64,000 bases of DNA from Chlamydoabsidia padenii (taxonomy: Eukaryota; Mucoromycota; Mucoromycetes; Mucorales; Cunninghamellaceae), in the NCBI GenBank assembly GCA_025330725.1, contig JAIWND010000012.1, positions 186,001-250,000 of the forward strand, given 5' to 3'. How positions within the stretch are numbered: the stretch's first letter is position 1; every line of letters begins with the position of its first letter. Below the pieces are notes generated by a model. It was given only the letters and a program-made list of their open reading frames with translations. It searched no databases and was not told the origin of the DNA. This document shows positions 22,792 to 33,780 of the stretch, one piece after another. The position numbers and the translations under genes are program-made.

Positions 22792-24562
22792 ATGGCTGAT
22801 CCTACTACTGACAAAAGCCAACCCACAAGACCGTTACTTGGAACCAGTAACCCCGAAAACAGTGATGAATTATGTAAGTAATAAAGTGACAAAAAAGACC
22901 ATCAACCAACCATCTTTTTAATATTGATAGTCCATCCTCATACTCTAACTGCCTTGGTCATCTTACTTGCTTGGTTATTCTATGCGGGTATTCGAACCAA
23001 CCATGAAGATACGGAAAACAGCGTGAAACTTGGTATCATGGCCTCTATTTGTTGTTTCGTCTTTATTGGTATGCTACAATTCCGCGATGGTCCCTTTGTC
23101 CGGCCAAGTATCCCTTTTTGGCGTGCTATTCTCAGTCTCAGTGTATTGTATCAACTCTTCTTGGTTTTTATGCTCTTTTTGGTAAGTATCTCTTTCCCCT
23201 TCATACACTATGCCGATCATTTGACTTGACTGACTGACTTTTTTTCCCTTCTTTTTGGCTGTGGCCAATACCCTTAGAGCAAAAGTGAAGCCCGTCAATT
23301 CATGACAAACTTTGATCCTGGATTGGGCATCAAACTTCCTGAACGATCCTATGCTGAGAATTGTGAAACGACACCTTCAAATATAATGGTAATGATTGGG
23401 TGAATGAATCTTGTCGGAATAGGGCGGGAACTAATATAAAAGAAATGTGTGTCTTTTCTATAGTCTCAAGTGGATATCTTTGTTGCAGCGCACTCTTTTG
23501 GATGGTATGGCAAATCATTGATTGTGCGTGATTATTGGCTTTGTTGGATCTTGTCCGTCACTTTCGAACTACTGGAATATTCTTTGGAACATCAATTGAA
23601 CAACTTTGCCGAATGCTGGTGGGATCACGTAAGTCAATATATATATATATACAAAAGGGCGTGGGGTGGGGACATGAAGAGAACTAACATTGACACTACT
23701 TATACTATAGTGGATCTTGGATGTATTGCTGTGTAATTGGGCGGGTATCTATCTGGGTATGAAGACTTGTCAATACTTGGAAGTGAAGGTAAATGATTGG
23801 ACGAATGAATGAATGGGTCATGCAAAATGTAAATGTATCTCATGATCATGTTTGCCTTTATCTTATGATTTGATAGGAATATTCTTGGGTGGGTCTTCGA
23901 CAAATCAAGTCTCTACGCGGGAAAGCCAAACGTGCGGTGCAACAATTCACACCAAAAGACTGGACTCGCTTCGAATGGAAGGCGACTTCAACTCCCAAGA
24001 ACTATTTTGGCACTGTTGGATTTATGTTGGTGGTAAGAAAGAAAGAAAGAAAAAGGTTGTTATGATAGGGAAACTAACATTTACTCTGTATGTTTATATA
24101 TATATATATATATATATAGTTTTTGCAATGCGAACTGAACTGCTTCTACCTCAAAGCAGTATTATGGATCCCAGTTGAACATCCTTTGAATACCTATCGA
24201 TTGGTTCTTGCCTTCCTTTATGGTTTACCAGCGGCGCGTGATCTCTATCAATACATCTCGGATAGGTAATTCAAAACAAAAGAGGATGAACGATGCATGA
24301 ATCAACATGTCTAACATATCTCTTGATGTGATTACTTGATAGTAATACAAAGCGTCTTGGTGTCCATGCTTGGTTATTTATATGTAATGTCATGACGGAG
24401 TCTCTCATCTGTTTAAAATTCTCGAATGAATTCACTGTCCCTGCTCCAATGTTTATTAAGGTCTCCTGGTCCATTGTATTGTCCTTCCTACTTGTTGTCT
24501 TCCCATTATGGCGCTTTGTCATTTATCCCAAGAAAACTATGGTGGATGGAAAGGATGATTGA
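22792..24562 (+). CDS. PTDSS1: Phosphatidylserine synthase, base-exchange (PTDSS1/2) type
   Basis: Eight exons (22792-22873, 22931-23181, 23278-23388, 23464-23628, 23711-23788, 23877-24032, 24120-24265, 24343-24562) give 402 aa. [68 protein letters not shown] and [11 protein letters not shown] follow the animal PTDSS1/2 order closely. About eight to nine hydrophobic helices are visible, indicating an ER membrane enzyme. The family exchanges serine for the choline or ethanolamine head group. This is unrelated to the fungal CDP-diacylglycerol enzyme Cho1. The intron before exon 7 ends in a (TA)n run directly at the acceptor. A poly(A) signal lies at 24804-24809. Confidence 0.93.
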
Positions 24563-24933
24563 TGTGGTATAGTTGGACTTTATTGATCTATCGTAGGTAT
24601 CTAGTTTGTAGACCCTGCCCCTCCCCCTCATCATCATACCCCGCGACTGCATATACTTTGACTCATTTACTCTACCAAACACAATTACTCATACTCATCA
24701 CTGTTACATTTATATTCTCCTTTATATAATCTATGTACACCCATAAAAATGATCCTTATATACAACTTCATCACCATTTGATTGTAACCGAATCTCGGTG
24801 TGTAATAAAGAACCTTATCTTATAATTCAAATCCCGAAATGCCGATAAAAATGGGCACTTGTGGATTTGCTTCTTTTTCTTCTTTCTTCACAGAAAAAGG
24901 GAAACACTGACGCTCATATTGTTGTAATCTACA
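24563..24933. promoter_or_regulatory. PTDSS 3' region and ABCC promoter
   Basis: Holds the PTDSS poly(A) signal and, about 99 bp upstream of the ABCC start, the composite motif AATTCAAATCCCG (24824-24836). Confidence 0.5.
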
Positions 24934-27900
24934 ATGAATTCTCATTGTAACTATCAGGTATAGTTGTTATTAGTCATACTGTTTACTATTTACTAACCTC
25001 CTTTTTATATATATATATATCCTATTAGCATCCTTGGACTGATGGAAACTTTACACCTTGTTTCCATCAAAGGTAAGCAACAACCTGTGTAACAAATAAT
25101 CGATTCCCCTCTTAATTCTGCTCTTTACCACATAGATTCCTTGATACTGCCTTGCCATTGGTGACCATCTTGGTATCTTTGACTGTCATTGTGCTTGCCA
25201 TTATTCGACGACAACGTAAACTACATTACGGTGCTCTTTATACTCCTCTTAATACCAACTCAAAACATGCAACTACATCAACTTATGGAGCAACAAACAA
25301 AGTGGGTGACCAAGATTCGGATCTTACTGCTGCCATTCTTTCTTCGTCATCGTCTTCTTCAACAACTGACCACCACTGGATCCAACCTCGTGTGGGAAAA
25401 ACTTGGTCTGTTTGCACGTGGATCAGGGTAACAATCTCTGTTGCTCAATGGTTATGTTGTCTTGTTGCAGTGACCCGGCTCAAGAATGGTGACTATACTT
25501 TGGATAGTACGGTAGAAGGAACTGATACTGGGGCTGTCTTATGGGCTTATGGCGCTCGTTTGGCATTCTGGGTAAGTAACATACACACACACACTAACAA
25601 TAACAGGACAAAAGGATCCTCATACTTTTTCTTTTTCTTTAATTAGGCCTATACTTCCGTCCTTGTCCTGTACACTCAGTTTTATGGTGACAATATCTTT
25701 ATCGACAAAATGATGTACCACCTGAATGGATTATATATGATCGATCTTACACTTCGACTCTTGGATGTGCGGTCTTTTTACTTGGTGCATGATATTGAAA
25801 TTGGTGCCTCCATGGGTTATGGTTTTTCCGTCACTAGCCTCTGCCTGGCTCTGATCTTATTGGTGGTCATCATCAACGAAACACCTTATAACGCTCCAAT
25901 TGCACCTGTTGTGTCCGATACGGTAAGAAAAAAAAAAAAAAAATGTCGGGGGAAAAAATACCCTTCAGGAGTTGGAAATTACAGTACTGATTCGGTTATT
26001 TTTGACTTTTTTAGGGTAGGGTGATGTCGGGGGAACAATGGGCTTCCATCTACTCTAAATTCATGTTTAGCTGGGTGGATGCGATGATGAAGAAGGGCTG
26101 GGTACAAACACTCAATGATGAAGACCTCCTGGATTTACCTCAAGAAAATCAAACACATTACACCTTGGCTCACTACCGCCTTAACTACAAGTGGAATATG
26201 GGTTTGTCTATTATGCGTACTTTTAGAGTGCCTCTCTTGATCCAAAGCGGCTATAGTATGGTGTGGTCTCTCGCCATGTTTGGTCCTCCTTTCTTCCTTA
26301 ACAAGATCATCAAGTTTATCGAAAACACTCAACCTGATCATCAAGTCTCTGTCTTTACCGCCTTCTTGTATGTTTTGGGTCTCTTCCTCACCTCTTGTGC
26401 TCAATCTCTTGCTTATCAACAAGCTTTGTATATTGGGCGTACTCTCGGCATACGGATTCAATCTATCGTGATTGGAGAAGTATTCAGCAAATCTTTACGT
26501 CGGCGGGATAATACTGGTGCGGCTTCAAATGGTAACAATCTCTCGGAGGATGGCAAACCCAAAGGGAACGTCAACAATCTCTTGTCTGTGGATGCTCAAA
26601 AACTGGGCGAAGTGGCAAGCTACCTGTTTTACTTTTACTGTTTCCCTATTCAAGTCACGGTGTGTATCTGGGGTCTTTACAAGCTACTAGGTGTTGCTTC
26701 TTTATATGGTGTCCTTGTCATGGTCATTTCTCAACCGGTTACATTCTACATGGGTCGACTCTTCCAACAAAGTCATCAAAAGGTCATGGGGTGCACCGAC
26801 AAACGCCTCAAACTGATGAACGAACTTTTAAACTCGATCCGCATTGTCAAATTCTTCGCATGGGAAAAGGAATTCAGGCACCGAATCTCGGCGGCGCGGG
26901 ACGTGGAACTAAAGGCGATTCGATCTCGACTCTATAGCTACATGTGGATGGGCAACATTCTTTTTTTGATTCCTGTCCTTATTATGGTGACTGTATTCTA
27001 TTTTTATACCAAAACATTCGCTCTCACTGCCTCCACTGCCTTTACTGCTTTGGCTTTATTCAATACCTTCAAGTCCATCTTTGACGAACTGCCTGCGATC
27101 ACCTCCTTCATCCTTCAAGGTAGCGTCTCTTTGCGTCGTATTGGAAACTTTTTGGAGGAAGAAGAAATTATCGAATCACCAGCGACTCTCCATCCTACTG
27201 TCAACATTGGCTTTGTCGACAATGCAAGCTTCAGCTGGGAAAATCCAAACAACAATGACAACCAACAATCTGTGACACCAACCCTTTCGAATCTTAACCT
27301 GTCCTTCCCTTTGAACAAGCTCTCTCTGATTTGTGGTGCTACCGGATCGGGTAAATCAGCATTGATTGCTTCGTTACTCGGTGAAACGCATCGTCTCTCT
27401 GGTGCTGTCATTTTGCCTCGAAAACCTCGATCTCGCCATATTATTGGTGGCGCTGCTTCTGGTATTGCTTATGTTGCTCAAACTGCATGGTTGCAAAACA
27501 TGAGCATTCGTGACAACATTCTCTTTGGCTTGCCTTATGATGCTGAACGGTACAACAAAGTTTTATACATGACTGCTCTGACACGGGATTTAGATATCTT
27601 GGAATATGGTGATTCTACTGAAGTGGGCGAAAAAGGAATCAGTCTTAGTGGTGGGCAAAAGCAAAGGTAAAAGAACGGGGACATTAGACAGATGATTATA
27701 TTCCATATCTAACTAACTTTATTTCTATATTATTTATAGAGTGGCTATTGCTCGTGCTGTATACTCTCAGGCGGATATTGTCATTCTTGATGATTGTCTT
27801 AGCGCTGTGGATGCTCATACTGCGAAACATCTTTACGAACATTGTCTTACTGGCGAATACATGAAGCATCGCACTGTCATTCTCGTTACTCACCATGTTG

Positions 27901-29243
27901 GTTTATGTATCCGGGCTGCCTCTTATGTTGTTGCTTTAAAGGATGGACGCGTGGAATCATCGGGAACTCCTGTCGAAGTGATCAATTCTGGTGCTTTGGG
28001 CGAAGAATTCAACTTACTTGAAGACATCGAAACTGGAAACGAGGCGGAATCAGCTGAAGGACCGATCCCAACAGTACAAGTTAATCTTACCAACACGGCT
28101 AATCAAAAAGATGGACACGGCAAATTGACCAAGGATGAAGAACGCGCTGAAGGCGGTGTGAAATTTTCGGTCTATCAGGCATACATGAAGGCTTCAGGTG
28201 GCTACTTGTTTTGGGTCTTGATATTATTCCTCTTTTGCCTTGCTCAAGGATCGGTGGTGGGACAAGATTATTGGATCCGCGTATGGTCTGCTGCAGTAAG
28301 TATTATTGTATAGACTTGTTGATTACAATTATAACGGCCACTAACGATTTCTTTTTTCTTTTTTTCTTTTTTGTAGTATGGTAATGGGTCTCAAAAAGGT
28401 GACATGTCTACTCAATCGGTTGGTGATCATCCTCTGCTCAAACCTTCTCACATCAATGTCAATTACTATCTCTTCATTTACTTTTTGATTGGAATGCTGG
28501 CTTTGCTGGTGACCACCTTACGATCTCTTGTCCTCTTTACTGGGTCCTTGCGTGCATCAAGACACATTCATTCCCAGCTCTTGGAACGAATCTTGAATGC
28601 AAAGGTGCGCTTTTTCGACACAACTCCTCTTGGACGTATTGTAAACCGGTTTTCTTCTGATTTGGAAACTTTGGATCAAGCTGTGGCCCCGTCTCTGACA
28701 TTCTTGTTGTACAGCATCATTGCCACTGCCTATGTTGTCATTCTCATCACTATTATTACACCTTCCTTCATCATTCCTGGTGTCTTTGTCGCCTTTTTAT
28801 TCTGGCGTATAGGCAACTACTATCTCCGATCCAGTCGGGATATGAAACGACTCAACTCGGTGTCTCGGTCGCCAATCTATGTCCAATTCAATGAAAGCAT
28901 CAGTGGTGTGGCTACTATTCGGGCGTTTGGATCTGAAAGCCGGTTTATCGAAGATAACTGCAAAAAGGTGGATAATAACAACAGACCTTTTATCTGGATG
29001 TGGGCTACAAATCGGTGGTTACATTGTCGTGTGGATGTGCTGGGCGCCTTTGTTGGATTCTGTACTGGATGCGTCCTTATTATTTCAAGGTCATGGGTGG
29101 ACCCTGGTTTAGCTGGCTTGTCTCTCAGCTATGCTCTCACTTTTACTCATCATATTCTTTGGATTGTCAGGTGTTATGCTATTAATGAAATGAATTGGTA
29201 AAGATGAAATTCATGCTACCAAATCGAGACTAACATCTCCCTC

Positions 29244-29274
<31 letters not shown>

Positions 29275-30265
29275 GGTGATAGTGTCTCCATTGAACGAAT
29301 TCAACATTATCTGGAAATCGAACAAGAAGCATCCTCCTCTGCATTGGTATTACAAGAAACACCTCGTCCTAGTTGGCCTGAAGCTGGTCATGTCAAGATC
29401 GAAAACCTTGTTATGCAGTATTCCCCCGAAACACCTGTGGTCCTTCATGATCTCTCATTCGAAACAAAACCTCGAGAAAAGATTGGCATTGTTGGAAGAT
29501 CGGGCTCTGGTAAATCTACTCTTGCTTTATCCGTGTTCAGAATCATGGAGGCAACCAGTGGACGTATCATGATTGATGGTGTGGATATCTCTACTTTGGA
29601 TTTGAACGACTTGCGATCTCGACTAACGATTATTCCCCAAGATCCTACTCTATTCAGTGGCACCTTACGAAGCAACCTGGACCCCTTCAATCAACATGAC
29701 GATGCTGAACTCTGGGCTGCCATCAAACGATCTCACTTGGCGGATGAATCTGGTGATCAATCTTCCAATGGTAACGATGATGTAGTAAGCTTGGATGCTG
29801 TGGTACTCGAAAATGGATCGAACTGGAGCCAAGGTAAGCACAGATACATAAAGTTTAAAAAGGGATTAAAAAAAAAAGACACCATAGCTAATCAATCATC
29901 TTCTTAAACATGTAGGCCAACGCCAATTGATTGCTCTTGCACGTGCACTTGTCAAGAAATCATCATTAATTGTACTGGATGAAGCTACTTCTTCTGTCGA
30001 CTTTGAAACTGATCACAAGATTCAACAAACTATACGAACCGAATTTGGCGAATCGACCTTATTATGTATTGCCCATCGTCTGCGAACTGTATTAGACATG
30101 GATCGTATCTTGGTGCTTGATGCGGGTAAACTGGTGGAATTCGATGATCCTTATACCTTGATTACTCGGGAAAATGGTGCCTTCAAGTCAATGTGCGAAA
30201 AAAGTGGTGAATACTTTGAACTCTTGGCGATGGCTAAAGCCCAACATGACAAGAACTTGGAATAA
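24934..30265 (+). CDS. ABCC (MRP/YCF1/YBT1-type) full-length ABC transporter
   Basis: Nine exons (24934-24957, 25029-25072, 25136-25571, 25647-25922, 26015-27666, 27740-28295, 28377-29197, 29283-29833, 29916-30265) give 1,569 aa. The first 260 residues include several hydrophobic segments, an N-terminal TMD0-like extension. TMD1 follows. NBD1 has Walker A GATGSGKS near 702 and signature LSGGQKQR near 803, with ILDDCLSAVD (Asp where NBD2 has the catalytic Glu, as usual in ABCC). TMD2 follows. NBD2 has GRSGSGKST near 1341, WSQGQRQ near 1449, and VLDEATSSVD. Such pumps export conjugates or bile-acid-like substrates, often at the vacuole. The donor after NEMN was chosen over an earlier AG/GTGTTA because it preserves the family sequence. 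The preceding intron has a T28 tract. A poly(A) signal lies at 30358-30363. Confidence 0.95.
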
Positions 30266-30507
30266 GACTTTGTTTATATATCCTATTAGTCAGATGTAGT
30301 ATTTGTCCTTTATTAACACAACCCAACATAATCTATAGACATATTTTGTAAAAACACAATAAAACAAATGATGGGGGGGGGGTTTTTTAAGGAAAAAAAA
30401 AAAGGATTCTTTATTGATACATTGGGGCAAAGTGGGGATGATGGTACTAGAGTAATAGGATTATATAACATGTTTACTGGGGGTAGGTGTGTAAAGGGTA
30501 ACTATAA

Positions 30508-30786
30508 CTAAACTTGACGAGGTTTGACGTTGCCTTCAATGACAAGGTGTTCACCAGTTGTGTAAAGATTGCTGATAGCGGCTTGACGTTTCACCACTTG
30601 TAAATCGTCTTGACCTTTTTTCAACAATTGGTTAATGACATTAGGATCAGTTTCGTTTTGGTGGGCACGGAAGGCATCTTTAGATCGTCGGACGGCATAG
30701 GCTCTAAAGTTATAAGACGAGAATTTGTTACCATGTCGTAAAAGGTCACGATATAATGACAGTGCTTGGGATCGAGTGTTGGCCAT
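30508..30786 (-). CDS. ISD11: ISD11/LYRM4, LYR-motif partner of the cysteine desulfurase
   Basis: Single exon, 92 aa. The LYR motif is at residues 11-13 (SLYRDLL), followed by SSYNFRAYAVRRSKDAFR, the ISD11 signature, within a short three-helix protein. In mitochondria ISD11 binds and stabilises Nfs1 for Fe-S cluster assembly. Length matches the family. The minus-strand poly(A) signal lies at 30410-30415, within 60 nt of that of the convergent ABCC gene. A composite-motif variant lies about 136 bp upstream. Confidence 0.92.
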   Translation of the reverse strand: MANTRSQALSLYRDLLRHGNKFSSYNFRAYAVRRSKDAFRAHQNETDPNVINQLLKKGQDDLQVVKRQAAISNLYTTGEHLVIEGNVKPRQV

Positions 30787-31618
30787 GTTGTTGCTAATGC
30801 TTTATTCGTTTCGTTTTCAAAGTAGGTGGATCCGTTATCGTTGTAAGAATTAAAAAAAAAGTGTTGTTGTTGAAAAACAAAAGAAAAGGACCTTCGCCGG
30901 TAAAAATGAATCCGACGAAAAGCGGGATGTGAATATTTAGATCCCTATATTTACACAATCCGGACCTTCGCTTGATATGGCACAATTCGAAAGATGGACG
31001 ATCATTAATTGATTCATGAAATTGAGTGAATGGTGTCAATAAACTAGTGTCTTTCTAATAATGCCTGTTAATCATACTTCTTTGAATGTGTGATATGGAA
31101 AAGAGGAGACTTGCGTATAATGACAAAAAGAGAGGTTTGTATGCACCTCCTTTTTTGAACCTGGCTCCATATGGTAAAGCTTCACGTTTAGAAAAAGCTT
31201 AAAAGCTTAAATAAACAGAAACACGCACCAAATTCATTGTCGTCAAAAGTGAGTAGCAAGTTGGTTTTTGGGGCCAAAAGAATAAGCGTGGGAGGCGGTT
31301 TGATCAATCTGATTATCTTTTCAAACCATGATTCTATTTCCATCCCATCAAGCTCTGCATGCCTGAGTTTGAAAATGATCGTAAGTGAGACCCATCAAAT
31401 TACGGCGTTTGAAAAAGTTTTCTTTTGCTAAAAAAAGAATCAGCCAATGAAATTCGTTCATTATTCTTCCTTTTTTCTTTTTTTTTTTTTTTTTTTAAAT
31501 CCTCCACTTTCACTTTTTTTTTTTTTCCAATCCCTTCTCTTTCTTGTAAATTTTTTTTATTTATATATTTATTTAATCCTTCTTTATTATTATCACCTAC
31601 GAAATCCTTTTATGACGA
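30787..31618. promoter_or_regulatory. Divergent intergenic region ISD11 / GPS2-like
   Basis: Motif variants GCGGGATGTGAAT (30922-30934, ISD11 side) and CGGCGTTTGAAAA (31403-31415, about 205 bp before the GPS2-like start). Pyrimidine tracts follow at 31465-31525. No gene is supported. Confidence 0.45.
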
Positions 31619-32368
31619 ATGGCTCAAACAATCTTTGAATTGGATCAACCTCAGACCAAGCATCAAAAGGTGACTTACGATCTGGTACCTTCACAACACC
31701 TCGTCAATATTCGATCTGTCCTTGCCTCCAGGAAACGTAAATCCAACTCTTCATCGGTCTCACCCTCCTCTTTGTCTCCTGATACTCAACCAACTATGAA
31801 GAAGGAAAGTGATAACAGCAAACAGAAACACATGGTATTCGATGACATGATTAGTGGTCTGCCGTCTCCTCCTGTAGAAAGTCCAATGGCTGAATTCCCA
31901 AGTATCATGACACCAAATCATATCGACCAAAGTCCTCCTCCCACACCAAGTTTGACCTTTACTCCTTCCTCACCAGTCTCAACCAATAAAGAAAACTCTC
32001 TAGTAGAACAAGAAAGTATAACCGTAGAAGAAATCAAATCCAAACTGGCTCAACTACGGGAAGAAAAGCACAATCTATTCCAACTCATGAAGCGACTGGT
32101 CGAACAAGAAGAACAACAAAAGGAACAGCAAAAGCAACAAGAGGAACAAAAACAGGCCAAGAAGAAGAAACTTAGTCGGTGGTCAACTTGTCAACAACAA
32201 CCAACACCTTTGCCATCACCATCACTTCGGTACACACCTAACGTAACTACCACGTCAAGATCTATGAATCCAGTTAGACCGACTCACAGTCAAGTACGAA
32301 ATCAGGACGGCTACTTTGGATCCAGTCAGCGACTACATCGATCTCATCAACCTCCCTTTTTATACTAA
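31619..32368 (+). CDS. GPS2-like coregulator-type protein
   Basis: Single exon, 249 aa. Residues about 137-180 (VEEIKSKLAQLREEKHNLF, then LMKRLVEQEE and a Gln/Glu/Lys run) resemble the coiled-coil core of GPS2, whose animal form reads LxxLxEEKHQLFLQLKKVLxEEE. GPS2 is a subunit of NCoR/SMRT-HDAC3 corepressor complexes. The N-terminal half is Ser/Pro-rich with a KRK patch near residue 40 and an MKKES site. The C-terminus is Pro/Ser-rich. The identification depends on one coiled coil, so a generic leucine-zipper protein is the alternative. A poly(A) signal lies at 32649-32654. Confidence 0.5.
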   Translation: MAQTIFELDQPQTKHQKVTYDLVPSQHLVNIRSVLASRKRKSNSSSVSPSSLSPDTQPTMKKESDNSKQKHMVFDDMISGLPSPPVESPMAEFPSIMTPNHIDQSPPPTPSLTFTPSSPVSTNKENSLVEQESITVEEIKSKLAQLREEKHNLFQLMKRLVEQEEQQKEQQKQQEEQKQAKKKKLSRWSTCQQQPTPLPSPSLRYTPNVTTTSRSMNPVRPTHSQVRNQDGYFGSSQRLHRSHQPPFLY

Positions 32369-33672
32369 ACACATACACCTTATCATCATAAACATCATCA
32401 TCATTTTTTATATACATAGTCTCTTGTTTTATTCTATCATCATCATCCATTCTTTGTGCCCTTTTTTTTTTTTTTTATCCTTTAAACTTTTATTGTGTAC
32501 ATGTATATAAAAAGAACTGTACTAAACCTCTTTTCCCCTCCTCCCCCTCCTCTTACTTTGTAGTCTCCTATTCTCTCCTTTATTTACTCCTTCCCCTCTC
32601 CATCATGTATATCCATAGTGTAATTTTATCAACAAACTTTTTTTTAACAATAAAAACGTCTATATTTTATTTATCATCTTTAACATCATAACAGGGTTGT
32701 CTATTTGTATAATATAAATCATTGGGATGTGATGGGTTTATAAAATAATAAAGGATCCATCCAATTATAAAAGTACACTATAGCTAACTAACTACAGCCA
32801 AGGCCAACTTGAGTAGAGAAGTGCCATGTCACCGATAAGGTAATTTGTTCTTGATGGTATTTCCACACCTATCAGTTCTGTCGTAGACCACGTCATCATG
32901 CAGTAAGGGTGCTTGTATCGATAGTATGACAAGTCCAGCTACTTATCATAAAGATTACCGTGGTATTCAATTAACCAAAGATGTGTCAAAAGTCTGTTGT
33001 TATTGTAATCCAGGGATGTTGAGCTGTTGATCCTAACAACCTCTAGCCAATCGACTTTATCCTATCATGGCAGACTGCATACTTTTTTTTATGAGAGGCA
33101 TATGGTAAAGTAGTGAGGCAATCTAGTGAAGATAATAAGGATTATCGTCAAAGAGAGGGAGAGAGAGAGACAGGAAGAAAGGTTTTTGGTTTCAACTTGC
33201 ACAAATTTTCAAATGCCGTAATTTTCAAACCCCGCCTGTCAACTCCTTTCACCATTGCCTCACCCAGAGAAAACTGTGAATACCGTAGTGATGATTCTAA
33301 TATAATCAAATGTGTTAGCAGTATTTGTACATGGTTGTAAAAAGGAATTGTCCCACGTTCTTCTCATTACGATACAGTGGTGTATGATTTATAACGTGGT
33401 GGGTGGGTCATGGCCCTCTTCTTCCACAGTTTTCTTTCAGATTCTCTCCTCTCAATACCAATTGTTTTTATAGGTGCAGGCATACTTTTGTGTGGTATTC
33501 TGCATTTATGCAAAGTGCCAAAGAAGTTGTATTGTGAAACCACGTTTTTGCGTGGAGCCAACATTAAGGGGGTCGTTCTGGCGGGATTTGAAATATATTG
33601 GCCAACAGATACCAATTTTGGCGCTCTTCGTTTTTTTTTTTTCCTCCCTCTTCTCCCTTTCTCATCGTCTTC

Positions 33673-33708
<36 letters not shown>

Positions 33709-33780
33709 CTCTTGGCATTCTACATTCATTTGAACGGCATACCATCTCTGGGTTAGTTTTTATCTCAAACACTTACATTT
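32369..33780. other. Intergenic region upstream of the ArfGAP gene
   Basis: No gene is supported. Two adjacent composite motifs, TTTTCAAATGCCG (33206-33218) and TTTTCAAACCCCGCC (33223-33237), and a third on the opposite strand at 33580-33594. A T24 tract lies just before the ArfGAP start. Confidence 0.5.
33580..33594 (-). promoter_or_regulatory. Perfect composite motif upstream of the ArfGAP gene
   Basis: GGCGGGATTTGAAAT, 187 bp upstream of the ATG at 33781. Confidence 0.5.

Noticed and set aside
33410..33733. Plus-strand frame with hydrophobic and poly-Phe text before the ArfGAP gene
   Set aside because: The poly-Phe comes from a T tract; the stretch contains promoter motifs and no recognisable domain.
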